From JANXXV01 sp040002435 (lineage in GTDB: Bacteria > Acidobacteriota > Terriglobia > Bryobacterales > Bryobacteraceae): 11,914 nt of DNA. The stretch spans positions 1-11,914 of the forward strand of contig JBDUEM010000245.1 of the NCBI GenBank assembly GCA_040002435.1, in the 5' to 3' direction. The position numbers were made by a program, and so were the translations under genes. Below are positions 1 through 8,299 of the stretch, piece after piece; the first letter of the stretch is position 1, and each line of letters opens with the position of its first letter. The notes beneath the pieces were generated by a model that did no database searches, was not told the origin of the DNA, and worked only from the letters and a program-made list of their open reading frames with translations.

Positions 1-2822
1 GCCAGCCAGTTCGCCTCGCCCGCGCGCGGCGCATCGCCATTGTCGGTCTTCAATCGCTCCGGCCATTGCTTCCGGAAGGCATCCAGGGCGGCAACCCCGG
101 TCGCCTGTTCATCTTCGGTGGGCGGCCGCGAAAACGCCCGCTGGTACACCAGCTCTACCTGCTTCTTGCGGTCCCCGTCTTCCTCATCGATCACGCGGCC
201 CGCCATGTACTTCGCCAAGTCCCACGTCATTGTTCCGTTCATCATGTGCAGAGCCTGCGTGGCCACATTCGACCGCCGCCGCTCGGTGCAATTCGGCGTC
301 ATCGCCGGCTGGTCGAACGCATCCAGCAAAGTCATAGGAGTCTGCCTGCGATGCAGCACATAGATGCTTCGCCGGAAGCCTTCCTTGCTCCCTTTCACGA
401 TCACTTCTTTATCCGGACGGACTTCCACATCCTGCGGCTTTCCGAACTGCTTCGGATCCAGCTTCCCGGTTACCGTCAGCATGGAATCGTACAGAGTCTC
501 GGCATCCATCCGGTGCAGCATCATTCGCGTCAGCAGCGCGTTATCCGGATCGGCGGCCAGAAGCTTCTCATCCACCCGCGAGCTTTGCCGGTAGGCTTCC
601 GACGTCACCATCAACCGGTGCATCGCCTTCATGCTCCAGCCGCTTCGGACGAACTCGGTAGCCAGCCAATCCAGCAGCTCAGGATGCGTCGGTGGAGTTC
701 CGGACCGTCCAAAGTTCGAAACGCTCGGGACAATCCCGCGCCCGAAATGGCGCATCCACAACTGGTTCACCAGCACCCGCGAGGTAAGCGGATGGTTCGG
801 CTGCGTCAGCCATTGCGCCAAAGCCAGCCGCCTTCCGGTCGTTCCCTCGAACGGCGCAGCCGGACGATACGGCTTCAGTTCCGCGCTAGCCAGCACCAGC
901 GGAACGCCCGGCTCCACAGGATCGCCGAACGATACCGGGTCGCCGCGCCGCAGCAGGTAGGAAACCGAAGGATCGCCGGTATCCATCAGCACGCGCACAT
1001 GCGGCTTCGGCTTCAGCTTCGCGCGGGCTTGATCCATATCGCGCTTCACCGGCTTGTACTTGGCTTCAAACTCCGGATACTTCTGTTCCAGCTCCGTCTC
1101 TGAGATTTCGAGCGTCGGCTGGAACTTGTCCGCCAGATACCGCTGCACATCCGTCCGCTTGTCTTTGTCTGCGGCAGCAGCGGCCCGCAGGTCCTTCTGG
1201 ACATCCACGGGAAGCGCAGCCAGCCGCTCTTCTAAAAGCTGCTTGCGGTAAGGCTGTGAGATCTTCGCCACCTGCTCTTCCAGCTTCTTGATGTCGGCTT
1301 CAATCGGCCCGTTGTTCTTCTCGGCCTCTTCGCGCTCGGACTGTAGCGCCAGGTCGAACTCACGCTTCTTCGGAGCCTTCCATTCGTAGGGATTGTATGC
1401 CGCCTGCAGAATCGCGCTGAAGCGATAGTAGTCCTTCTGCGGAATGGGATCGTACTTATGATCGTGGCATCGGGCGCATCCCACCGTCAGTCCCATAACA
1501 GACGACGCCAGTACTTCCACTTCATCGGCCACAATGTTCATGCGCTCGGCGATGAAGGCCCGTTCAGGCGCATTGGTTTGATCGGGCACAGTGCGCAGAT
1601 AGCCGGTCGCCGCCAGCCGGTCGATCATACTCTGTGAGGCAACGCCCTTCGCATCTTTCCAGTCGGGCGACATCTCATCACCCGCCACCTGTTCAGTAAG
1701 GAACTGCGTGTAAGGCTTGTCCGCATTCAACGACCGGATCACGTAGTCGCGGTACCGCCAGGCATACGGCCGCACACCATCGTCCTGTCCGAAGCCTTCC
1801 GAATCGGAGTAGCCGGCGATGTCCAGCCAGTGCTGCCCCCACCGTTCGCCGTAGTTCGGCGAGGCAAGCAATCCATCGATCGCACGCTCATAGGCGCCGG
1901 GAGCCGTGTCTTTCAGATAAGCACTCATCTGTGCGGGAGTCGGAGGCATGCCGGTCAAATCCAGATAAACCCGCCGCAGCAAGGTCGTCGGATTCGCTTC
2001 GGCAGAGTAGCTCAGCCCTTTCGCTTCCAGCTTCGACAGCAGAAAGGCATCCACCGGATTACGCACCAGGTCCGCATGGCTTACCTTGGGAACCGCCGGC
2101 CGCTTGGGCGATTGGAACGACCAGAACTTGCGGTCGTCATCGGTCACCACCTTCCCCTTCGCCACGGCACTCTCGGTTCCAGAAGCTCCGTTCGCAATCC
2201 AGGTCTTCACCGCTTCAATCTCGCCAGGTGTGGCAATCTGCACCGCAACCTCAAAGCTGAGTTTGGCCGGCGGCATCTCGCCGCTCACCATCCTCTTGTA
2301 GAGCAGGCTTTCTTCCGGCTTGCCGGGAACCAGGGCTGGTCCGGACTTGCCACCCTTCAGCCGGCTCGCCAGCGTCCTCAAATCGAGTCCGCCTTCCTGA
2401 CGGGACTTGCCATGGCAGACGACGCATCGAACCTGCAGGATCGCCCGGACCTCCGTTTCGCTCACGGCCGCCACCGCCGGCGCCTCGGCCTTCGCGATCC
2501 CTTTGGTGATCCAGCCGCGCAGCGTGTCGATCTCGGCATCGGTCAGCTTCTGCTTGCCGGGCGGCATCTGTTTGGTGATCACTTTGTCGATCAACAAACT
2601 GCGTTCCGGCGCTCCAGCCACGACCGACGGGCCTGTGATTCCGCCCTTTAACGTCGCTGCGGCCGTTCGCAGATCCAGCTTGCCCAGTTGAGAGGTGGCG
2701 CCGTGGCAGGAGAGGCATTTCGCCTCGAAGAGCGGTAGAACGTCGGCTTCAAAATCAGTACCCGCGCACAAAGGCAATGTACAAAGCGCCCCGAGCGACA
2801 GTCGCAGGAAGAAGGGATGCAT
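1..2822 (-). CDS. Exported PSCyt1/DUF1549/DUF1553 (PSD1) cytochrome-like protein, 3' end cut by window edge
   Basis: The frame stays open from ATG at 2822 to the left edge, giving 940 codons plus two bases; no stop is reached, and family ends suggest only about 15-30 residues are missing. Residues 1-21 form a signal peptide with a hydrophobic LRLSLGALCTLPLCAG core. Two tandem PSCyt1-type c-haem domains follow, with CLSCH (C36/C39/H40) and CVVCH (C133/C136/H137), each followed by an MPP motif. A DUF1549 domain (about 250-460) ends in the family signature GCARCHDHKYDPI with a third CxxCH at 449-453. A charged, coiled-coil-like insert spans about 485-605, and a DUF1553 domain (about 660-940) contains LVNQLWMRHFGRGIV. 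An AGGA at 2829-2832 lies six bases before the start. Such proteins are common in Planctomycetes, Verrucomicrobia and Acidobacteriota, often beside a DUF1501 gene, which would lie off the left edge. Their exact reaction is unsettled; a periplasmic redox or polymer-degradation role is inferred. Confidence 0.93.
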   Translation of the reverse strand, partial: MHPFFLRLSLGALCTLPLCAGTDFEADVLPLFEAKCLSCHGATSQLGKLDLRTAAATLKGGITGPSVVAGAPERSLLIDKVITKQMPPGKQKLTDAEIDTLRGWITKGIAKAEAPAVAAVSETEVRAILQVRCVVCHGKSRQEGGLDLRTLASRLKGGKSGPALVPGKPEESLLYKRMVSGEMPPAKLSFEVAVQIATPGEIEAVKTWIANGASGTESAVAKGKVVTDDDRKFWSFQSPKRPAVPKVSHADLVRNPVDAFLLSKLEAKGLSYSAEANPTTLLRRVYLDLTGMPPTPAQMSAYLKDTAPGAYERAIDGLLASPNYGERWGQHWLDIAGYSDSEGFGQDDGVRPYAWRYRDYVIRSLNADKPYTQFLTEQVAGDEMSPDWKDAKGVASQSMIDRLAATGYLRTVPDQTNAPERAFIAERMNIVADEVEVLASSVMGLTVGCARCHDHKYDPIPQKDYYRFSAILQAAYNPYEWKAPKKREFDLALQSEREEAEKNNGPIEADIKKLEEQVAKISQPYRKQLLEERLAALPVDVQKDLRAAAAADKDKRTDVQRYLADKFQPTLEISETELEQKYPEFEAKYKPVKRDMDQARAKLKPKPHVRVLMDTGDPSVSYLLRRGDPVSFGDPVEPGVPLVLASAELKPYRPAAPFEGTTGRRLALAQWLTQPNHPLTSRVLVNQLWMRHFGRGIVPSVSNFGRSGTPPTHPELLDWLATEFVRSGWSMKAMHRLMVTSEAYRQSSRVDEKLLAADPDNALLTRMMLHRMDAETLYDSMLTVTGKLDPKQFGKPQDVEVRPDKEVIVKGSKEGFRRSIYVLHRRQTPMTLLDAFDQPAMTPNCTERRRSNVATQALHMMNGTMTWDLAKYMAGRVIDEEDGDRKKQVELVYQRAFSRPPTEDEQATGVAALDAFRKQWPERLKTDNGDAPRAGEANWL

Positions 2823-2989
2823 GTGCGGTCCTGTGTTGTATCCTTCCGCTCATCTTAACTCAAAGTGCCTGTTGCGGGATTAAATAGGTGATAGACTGAA
2901 GACCTCACCCGAGTGGCGCGTCACCTCTTTTCAGCGGCTGCCTAGGTAAGTAATCGCACTTTGTAGCAGCAGAAAGAGGACCGCGATCA
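2823..2989. promoter_or_regulatory. Divergent intergenic region between cytochrome-like gene and radical SAM gene
   Basis: These 167 bases separate two divergently read genes and should carry both promoters. On the plus strand a weak candidate is the extended -10 TGATAGACT (2889-2897), 93 bases before the GTG start at 2990; a TTGCGG lies upstream at 2872-2877, but its 14-base spacing is too short for a standard sigma-70 promoter. On the minus strand TTTAAT (opposite 2880-2885) resembles a -10 box without a clear -35. I see no RNA gene, riboswitch or strong terminator here. Confidence 0.35.
2975..2980 (+). promoter_or_regulatory. Ribosome binding site that decides the GTG start of the radical SAM gene
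   Basis: AGAGGA lies nine bases before GTG at 2990. The protein must begin here: the next residues, KVYLINPS, form the first beta strand typical of B12-binding-type domains, and the first in-frame ATG would be residue 50, which would remove that strand. Confidence 0.7.
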
Positions 2990-4564
2990 GTGAAAGTTTA
3001 CTTAATCAATCCCAGCGACACGTCTTTTGGAACAGCGGTCATCACGCCGCGCTGGCTGTTTGTGCTGGCAGCAGCCACTCCTCACTCGTTTGGCGACCCG
3101 GTAATTGTCGATGAAACGCTGGCCCGTTTCGATCCCATGACGATCGAAGCCGGCGACATTGTGGGTATAGGAATTCACACCAGCAATGCCCTGCGCGGTT
3201 ATGCGATTGGACGGATGGTCCGCGAACGGGGCGCAATCCCCATTTTCGGCGGCATTCACGCCACGCTGTATCCGGAAGAGTCCCTGGAACTTGGCCAGGC
3301 GCTCTCCGTGGTGAAGGGCGACGGCGATGTAGCGTGGGGACAGGCGCTGAACGACTGCCTCAACAACACCTCGCAAAAGATCTATGATGGCGGGCGCATC
3401 GACGCCGACAAGTTCAAGGCGGCGCGATGGGATCTCATTCCTAAGGGTGCCTATATGTGGGCTTCCGTGCAAACCGTTCGCGGCTGCGCCAAGCACTGCT
3501 CGTTCTGTTCCGTCTGGCGCACCGATGGCCAGAAGCCTCGGCAGCGCGCGTCGGATCCGATCATTGAAGAGATCGTCGAACTACGCCGGCTGGGCTTCCG
3601 CTTCATTGCCCTCGCCGACGACAACTTCTATCCCGTTTCCCTGACCGACATCAAGCTCGCCGAGCGCCAGGGCAACCAGCCCCGGATCGATCAACTCAAG
3701 AGTATTCGCAGCGAGCGCTTCGAGTTGATGGAACGTATGGCCGAACTTCCCAAGGACATGATCTTCTTTACGCAGATCACCATGGAAGCCGCAGAAGACA
3801 CCGCGTTCCTCGACGCAATGCGCAATGCGCGCATCAAGGGTGCGCTTGTTGGTGTGGAAGCTGTGACGCCAGAAGGCCTTAAGGCGGTCTACAAGGATTT
3901 CAATCTCTCCGGCGACAAGCTGGTGGAGCAGTTGAAACGTTTCCACGATCACGGCGTCCATGTGTTGGGCTCCTTTATCTTTGGACTTTCTACCGACCGT
4001 GCGCAGACCTTCGACGCCACGCTGGCCTTGGCCAAGCAGGCGGGGTTGACGTTCGCGCAGTTCGTGATGCTCACGCCCTTTGCTGGAACGGTAGACTTTG
4101 AACACTGGGAGAAATCATTCAACGGGGATGTTCCCAAAGTGGATGGCATTCCGTTGACCCGGCACTGGCTGATCCCGCAGGAGCGCCGGCCGAAGATGTT
4201 CATGCCGCATCCCACGATGAGTTCCGACGAATTGCGCGAGCGGACGCAAGGTGTTTGGGACCGTTTTTACAGCCTGTCTTCGGTGTGGACGCGCTCCAAA
4301 TGCTGTCCCACGCTGCGGTCCCGGCTGGCTTTCCTTTTTATCTCCAAGCTCTACCGCCAGATGTACGCGACTACGGGTATTGCCACCGACAGCGCGCGTA
4401 AGAACCGTGCCAACGGCTGGGCTCGCTGGCTCGCCATTCCCTGTCAGAAATTATTCCGCGCAGCTCCAATGCCGGATTTGGAAGTGCCGCAAAAGAAGAT
4501 GCCGGCTCTCCCCGAGTTTGCTGCCGCTGCAACGGCTACCAATTCGTTTAACGTACTTGGCTAG
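2990..4564 (+). CDS. B12-binding-domain radical SAM protein
   Basis: This is a 524-residue protein from a GTG start. Residues 1-125 look like the Rossmann-type cobalamin-binding domain that precedes many radical SAM enzymes: KVYLINP strand, DIVGIGIHTSN, then GAIPIFGGIHATLYPEE. The canonical DxHxxG cobalt-ligand motif is not seen, so any B12 would bind without that histidine. The radical SAM core starts at RGCAKHCSFC, with C166, C170 and C173 in the CxxxCxxC pattern that holds the [4Fe-4S] cluster and SAM. Later core segments are FIALADDNFY (205-214), VGVEAVTPEGLKAVYKDFN (288-306) and VLGSFIFGLSTD (325-336). The C-terminal ~120 residues are arginine-rich with cysteines at 438-439 and look family-specific. 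Relatives catalyse methylations, ring formations and other radical reactions in the cytoplasm; the substrate cannot be told. The gene is followed after 49 bases by the cold-shock-like gene, probably in one operon. Confidence 0.9.
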   Translation: MKVYLINPSDTSFGTAVITPRWLFVLAAATPHSFGDPVIVDETLARFDPMTIEAGDIVGIGIHTSNALRGYAIGRMVRERGAIPIFGGIHATLYPEESLELGQALSVVKGDGDVAWGQALNDCLNNTSQKIYDGGRIDADKFKAARWDLIPKGAYMWASVQTVRGCAKHCSFCSVWRTDGQKPRQRASDPIIEEIVELRRLGFRFIALADDNFYPVSLTDIKLAERQGNQPRIDQLKSIRSERFELMERMAELPKDMIFFTQITMEAAEDTAFLDAMRNARIKGALVGVEAVTPEGLKAVYKDFNLSGDKLVEQLKRFHDHGVHVLGSFIFGLSTDRAQTFDATLALAKQAGLTFAQFVMLTPFAGTVDFEHWEKSFNGDVPKVDGIPLTRHWLIPQERRPKMFMPHPTMSSDELRERTQGVWDRFYSLSSVWTRSKCCPTLRSRLAFLFISKLYRQMYATTGIATDSARKNRANGWARWLAIPCQKLFRAAPMPDLEVPQKKMPALPEFAAAATATNSFNVLG

Positions 4565-4600
4565 CCGCGAAGCCAAGTTTCAGCTTGGTGCCGTTTGCGG
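4565..4600 (+). other. Two-tier stem-loop between radical SAM stop and next gene's ribosome binding site
   Basis: An inner stem pairs CCAAG (4573-4577) with CTTGG (4584-4588) around a six-base loop; GU pairs may extend it on either side. An outer stem pairs CCGC (4565-4568) with GCGG (4597-4600). It sits directly after the upstream stop and just before the AGGAG at 4603-4607, with no U-run, so it looks more like an mRNA element than a terminator. It could be chance in G+C-rich DNA. Confidence 0.3.
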
Positions 4601-4613
4601 TGAGGAGTTCTAA

Positions 4614-5177
4614 ATGGTCGGAAGAATCAGTGCGCTCGGGTCCGCCACCCTGTTCGGCGTGATCAAGGCGGACAACGGCTTAAGTGTACGGTTTGACCGC
4701 TCAGAGGTAATGGCCTACGATGCCACGGGTCTGGCTCTCGATCAGTTGGTGTCCTTCGACATTGACAACGGCCCCAGTCCCAAGGCAACCAATGTGTGTG
4801 TGCGCAAGGACCTCCAGGCTCCTGTACGCGAAGAAGGCCGCCCCGATCCCATGCGCTTGCGGTTCATGGGCTTTGACCAGCGCGGTGCAGCCCGCATCTA
4901 CAAGTTCGATCAGGTTGCCGTTGGCGTGGACGCAATTCACATGGTGGTCGAGATACCGATGGCGCTCTTCACCGAATACCATGTGGGCATTCAGGATGGT
5001 CCGGCGCTTTGTCTCCATGCCCTCAATGGAGACTCAAAGAGGGAATCTGCTCGAGAGTTGACAGGTTCAGACTTGCAGTCTTACGTGGCGAGCAAAGTTG
5101 ACCATGGATCGGGATCCTCCCGGCGCCGGCAAAATCGCACCCGGCCTCAGACTCCAGACTCGCCTGCCGATGAGTAG
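4614..5177 (+). CDS. Cold-shock-like OB-fold protein with unrecognised C-terminal domain
   Basis: This is a 187-residue protein with AGGAG (4603-4607) six bases before its ATG. Residues 1-63 follow the cold-shock domain layout: a GRIS first strand, ATLFGVIKADNG (11-22) in place of RNP1, VRFDRSEV (25-32) in place of RNP2, then a loop, LDQLVSFDIDNGPSPKATNV and a closing strand. Most RNP1 aromatics are replaced, only F14 being kept, so nucleic-acid binding may be altered. Residues 79-138 (from DPMRLRFMGFDQRG to LCLHAL) look like a compact second alpha/beta domain that I cannot name. The tail (about 165-187) is polar, with an SSRRRQNRTR basic patch and an acidic end, probably disordered. No signal peptide or membrane segment is present, so it is cytoplasmic. 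It lies 49 bases after the radical SAM gene and 17 before the GIY-YIG gene. The cold-shock relation is fairly sure; the function is unknown. Confidence 0.8.
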   Translation: MVGRISALGSATLFGVIKADNGLSVRFDRSEVMAYDATGLALDQLVSFDIDNGPSPKATNVCVRKDLQAPVREEGRPDPMRLRFMGFDQRGAARIYKFDQVAVGVDAIHMVVEIPMALFTEYHVGIQDGPALCLHALNGDSKRESARELTGSDLQSYVASKVDHGSGSSRRRQNRTRPQTPDSPADE

Positions 5178-5180
5178 GTC

Positions 5181-5187
5181 GGGAGGA
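5181..5187 (+). promoter_or_regulatory. Strong ribosome binding site of the GIY-YIG gene
   Basis: GGGAGGA lies seven bases before the ATG at 5195, in the 17-base gap after the cold-shock-like gene's stop. It is close to the ideal Shine-Dalgarno sequence and spacing, and it supports this short reading frame as a real gene. Confidence 0.75.
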
Positions 5188-5194
5188 ATACGCC

Positions 5195-5488
5195 ATGCCC
5201 TTCGCTAACGTCAGCGCGCGAGTCTTCAAAGCTCTGTCCATTCAGCGGGACGCCCCGGCCTCTTCTGGCGTATACGGCCTGTCCAATGCCTCCGGCTGGA
5301 TCTACATCGGCGAATCCGACAACATACAGGCGCGGCTGCTGGAGCATCTGCAGGGTAGCGATCCGACGATGCACGGCACCAAGCCGACTGGCTTTAGCTT
5401 TGAGCTTTGCCACTCCTACAACCGGGAGGCTCGCGTGAGAAAACTTATTTCCGAACTCCATCCAATCTGCAATCGCAACGCGGCGTAG
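5195..5488 (+). CDS. Small stand-alone GIY-YIG domain protein
   Basis: This is a 97-residue protein made almost entirely of one GIY-YIG fold. The first half-motif is GVYGLSN (25-31) and the second is WIYIGESDNIQARLLEHL (35-52), with Y27, Y37 and G39 in the expected places and R47 as the likely catalytic arginine. A glutamate in YNREARVRKLISELHPICN (E78) sits where the metal-binding glutamate is expected, and the closing P-x-C-N (90-93) is typical of the family. The core catalytic residues therefore appear intact. Residues 1-20 are a short extension. Family members cut DNA or RNA (homing endonucleases, UvrC, small UPF0213-type proteins), but many small ones have no known job. The gene ends the likely radical SAM/cold-shock operon. 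Nuclease activity is inferred from motifs only; no homing site, intron or toxin-antitoxin partner is seen. Confidence 0.82.
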   Translation: MPFANVSARVFKALSIQRDAPASSGVYGLSNASGWIYIGESDNIQARLLEHLQGSDPTMHGTKPTGFSFELCHSYNREARVRKLISELHPICNRNAA

Positions 5489-5529
5489 CCTTCAAGGAAG
5501 TCCCTCCTGTATACTGATCGCTTCCTGCG

Positions 5530-6815
5530 ATGAAGACGATCCTACTTCTTGCCCTTGTTTCTGCCGACCTGGCCTGCGGTGCCGGGCGCTACCTGGAAAT
5601 CTCCTATCCTGCTTCCACGCAAACCGGCGAACTGCAACTGGCGGTCACCTACACCGTCTGGATTCCGGACCACGTAACTAAGCTGAGGGGCGTTATTGTC
5701 CACCAGCACGGGTGTGGCGCGGGTGCCTCGCGAGGCGGCGAGACCGCGGCCTATGACCTGCAATGGCAGGCCCTTGCCGCCAAATGGGACTCCGCTCTCC
5801 TTGGTCCATCGTACAAGCAGGCCGACAGTCAGAACTGCGCGCTATGGTCGGACCCAAAGAACGGATCGGACAAGACCTTCCTCAAAGCCTTGGGGGAATT
5901 GGCCGCTAAGTCAAGCCATCCGGAACTGGAGACGGTTCCCTGGACCCTTTGGGGCCACTCCGGCGGCGGCACCTGGGTGGGAGGCATGCAGGCCCTGCAC
6001 CCGGCACGCATCGTCGCCATCTGGTTCCGATCCGGCGCTGTAATTCCCGGCCCGGACACTCCGGAAGCCGCCTACGAAATTCCGATGATGTGCAACACCG
6101 GCATCAAGGAGAAGGACGACGCGCGATTTCACACTGCCTGGGAAAAGTGCATGGGGACGTTTAAGGCCTATCGGGCCAAAGGTGCGCCGATCGGATTCGC
6201 GCCGGATCCGAAGACTTCCCATGAATGCGGAGACTCGCGTTACCTGGCGATCCCATTCTTCGACGCCTGTCTACGGATGCGCCTTCCGGCCAAAGACAGC
6301 CGTGATCAGAAATTGAAGCCGGTGGAAGAGAAAGGCGTTTGGTTGGGAAAGGTTCTGGGAGAGGAAGCGGAACCCGCAGCGAAGTACGAAGACAAGGAAG
6401 AGGAATCGGTGTGGCTGCCCGATGAACACGTAGCCAAGGCGTGGATGGAGTACGTCAAGACTGGAACGGTGAGTCATAAACACCAGCCTCCAACGCCATT
6501 CCATGTCGTACTGGCCCGGCTCCGCGATCATTCTGTGGAGATATCGTGGGACGCCGAGTCGGAGCCGGAGAGCGGAATCAAGGAGTTTATCATTCAGCGG
6601 GACGGTCAGGAATTGGCGCAGTACCCTGAGAAACCGGTCGGTAAATACGGCAAGCCGCTATTCCAGTCGATGGGATACCACGATACTCCGACGAAGCCGC
6701 TGCCCGAGATGCGCTATATGGACACCACGGCGAAGGCCGGCGTGAAGTACAGGTACCAGGTGATCGCCGTAAGCAGCGACGACGTGAAGTCGAAGCCAAA
6801 GACAGTGAGGCTGAA

Positions 6816-6819
<4 letters not shown>
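5530..6819 (+). CDS. Secreted alpha/beta hydrolase with C-terminal FN3-like domain
   Basis: This is a 429-residue protein. Residues 1-18 form a signal peptide (MKTILLLALVSADLACGAG), so it acts outside the cytoplasm. The hydrolase core has a GVIVHQHGCGAG strand and oxyanion loop (54-65) and the nucleophile elbow WGHSGGGTW (141-149), with S144 the likely nucleophile. H231 in SHECGDSRYLAIPFFDACL is the best candidate for the catalytic histidine; the acid is not assigned. The layout recalls PHB-depolymerase/feruloyl-esterase-like hydrolases, so an ester-cleaving role is plausible. An acidic linker (about 280-300) leads to an FN3-like domain at about 322-429 (VVLARLRDHSVEISWDA ... YRYQVIAVSSDD), often an adhesion or spacer module. 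The ATG has only a weak ribosome binding site; a TATACT at 5510-5515 resembles a -10 box but has no -35. The stop overlaps the next gene's start as ATGA. The substrate is unknown. Confidence 0.85.
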
Positions 6820-8270
<1,451 letters not shown>

Positions 8271-8299
8271 GCCTCCCCTGGCGGTCCAATTGTCAGTTG

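Noticed and set aside
66..1103. Plus-strand open frame of 345 codons antisense to the cytochrome-like gene
   Set aside because: It is rich in R, H, Q and L with no domain pattern, typical of an antisense shadow in G+C-rich DNA. The opposite strand encodes clear DUF1553 motifs through the same bases.
1830..2651. Plus-strand open frame of 273 codons
   Set aside because: It lies opposite the two haem domains and the DUF1549 start; its arginine/histidine-rich product has no recognisable motif or good ribosome binding site.
2251..2718. Minus-strand open frame of 155 codons on the same strand as the cytochrome-like gene but in another frame
   Set aside because: The in-frame product of the large gene carries the CxxCH and MPP motifs here; this alternative frame is low-complexity G/R-rich sequence.
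2911..2935. Imperfect hairpin (GAGTG ... CACCTC followed by TTTT) in the divergent gap, considered as a terminator
   Set aside because: The stem needs a bulge and has only about five pairs, and no gene reads into it from the left on the plus strand, so a terminator has no purpose there.
3581..4105. Minus-strand open frame of 174 codons inside the radical SAM gene
   Set aside because: It is fully antisense to the conserved radical SAM core and has no motif or signal of its own.
5497..5529. GGAAG/CTTCC pairing and TATACT box before the hydrolase gene
   Set aside because: The pairing is five bases with a long loop. The TATACT has no -35 partner and would give a leader of under ten bases, so neither is reported as a feature.
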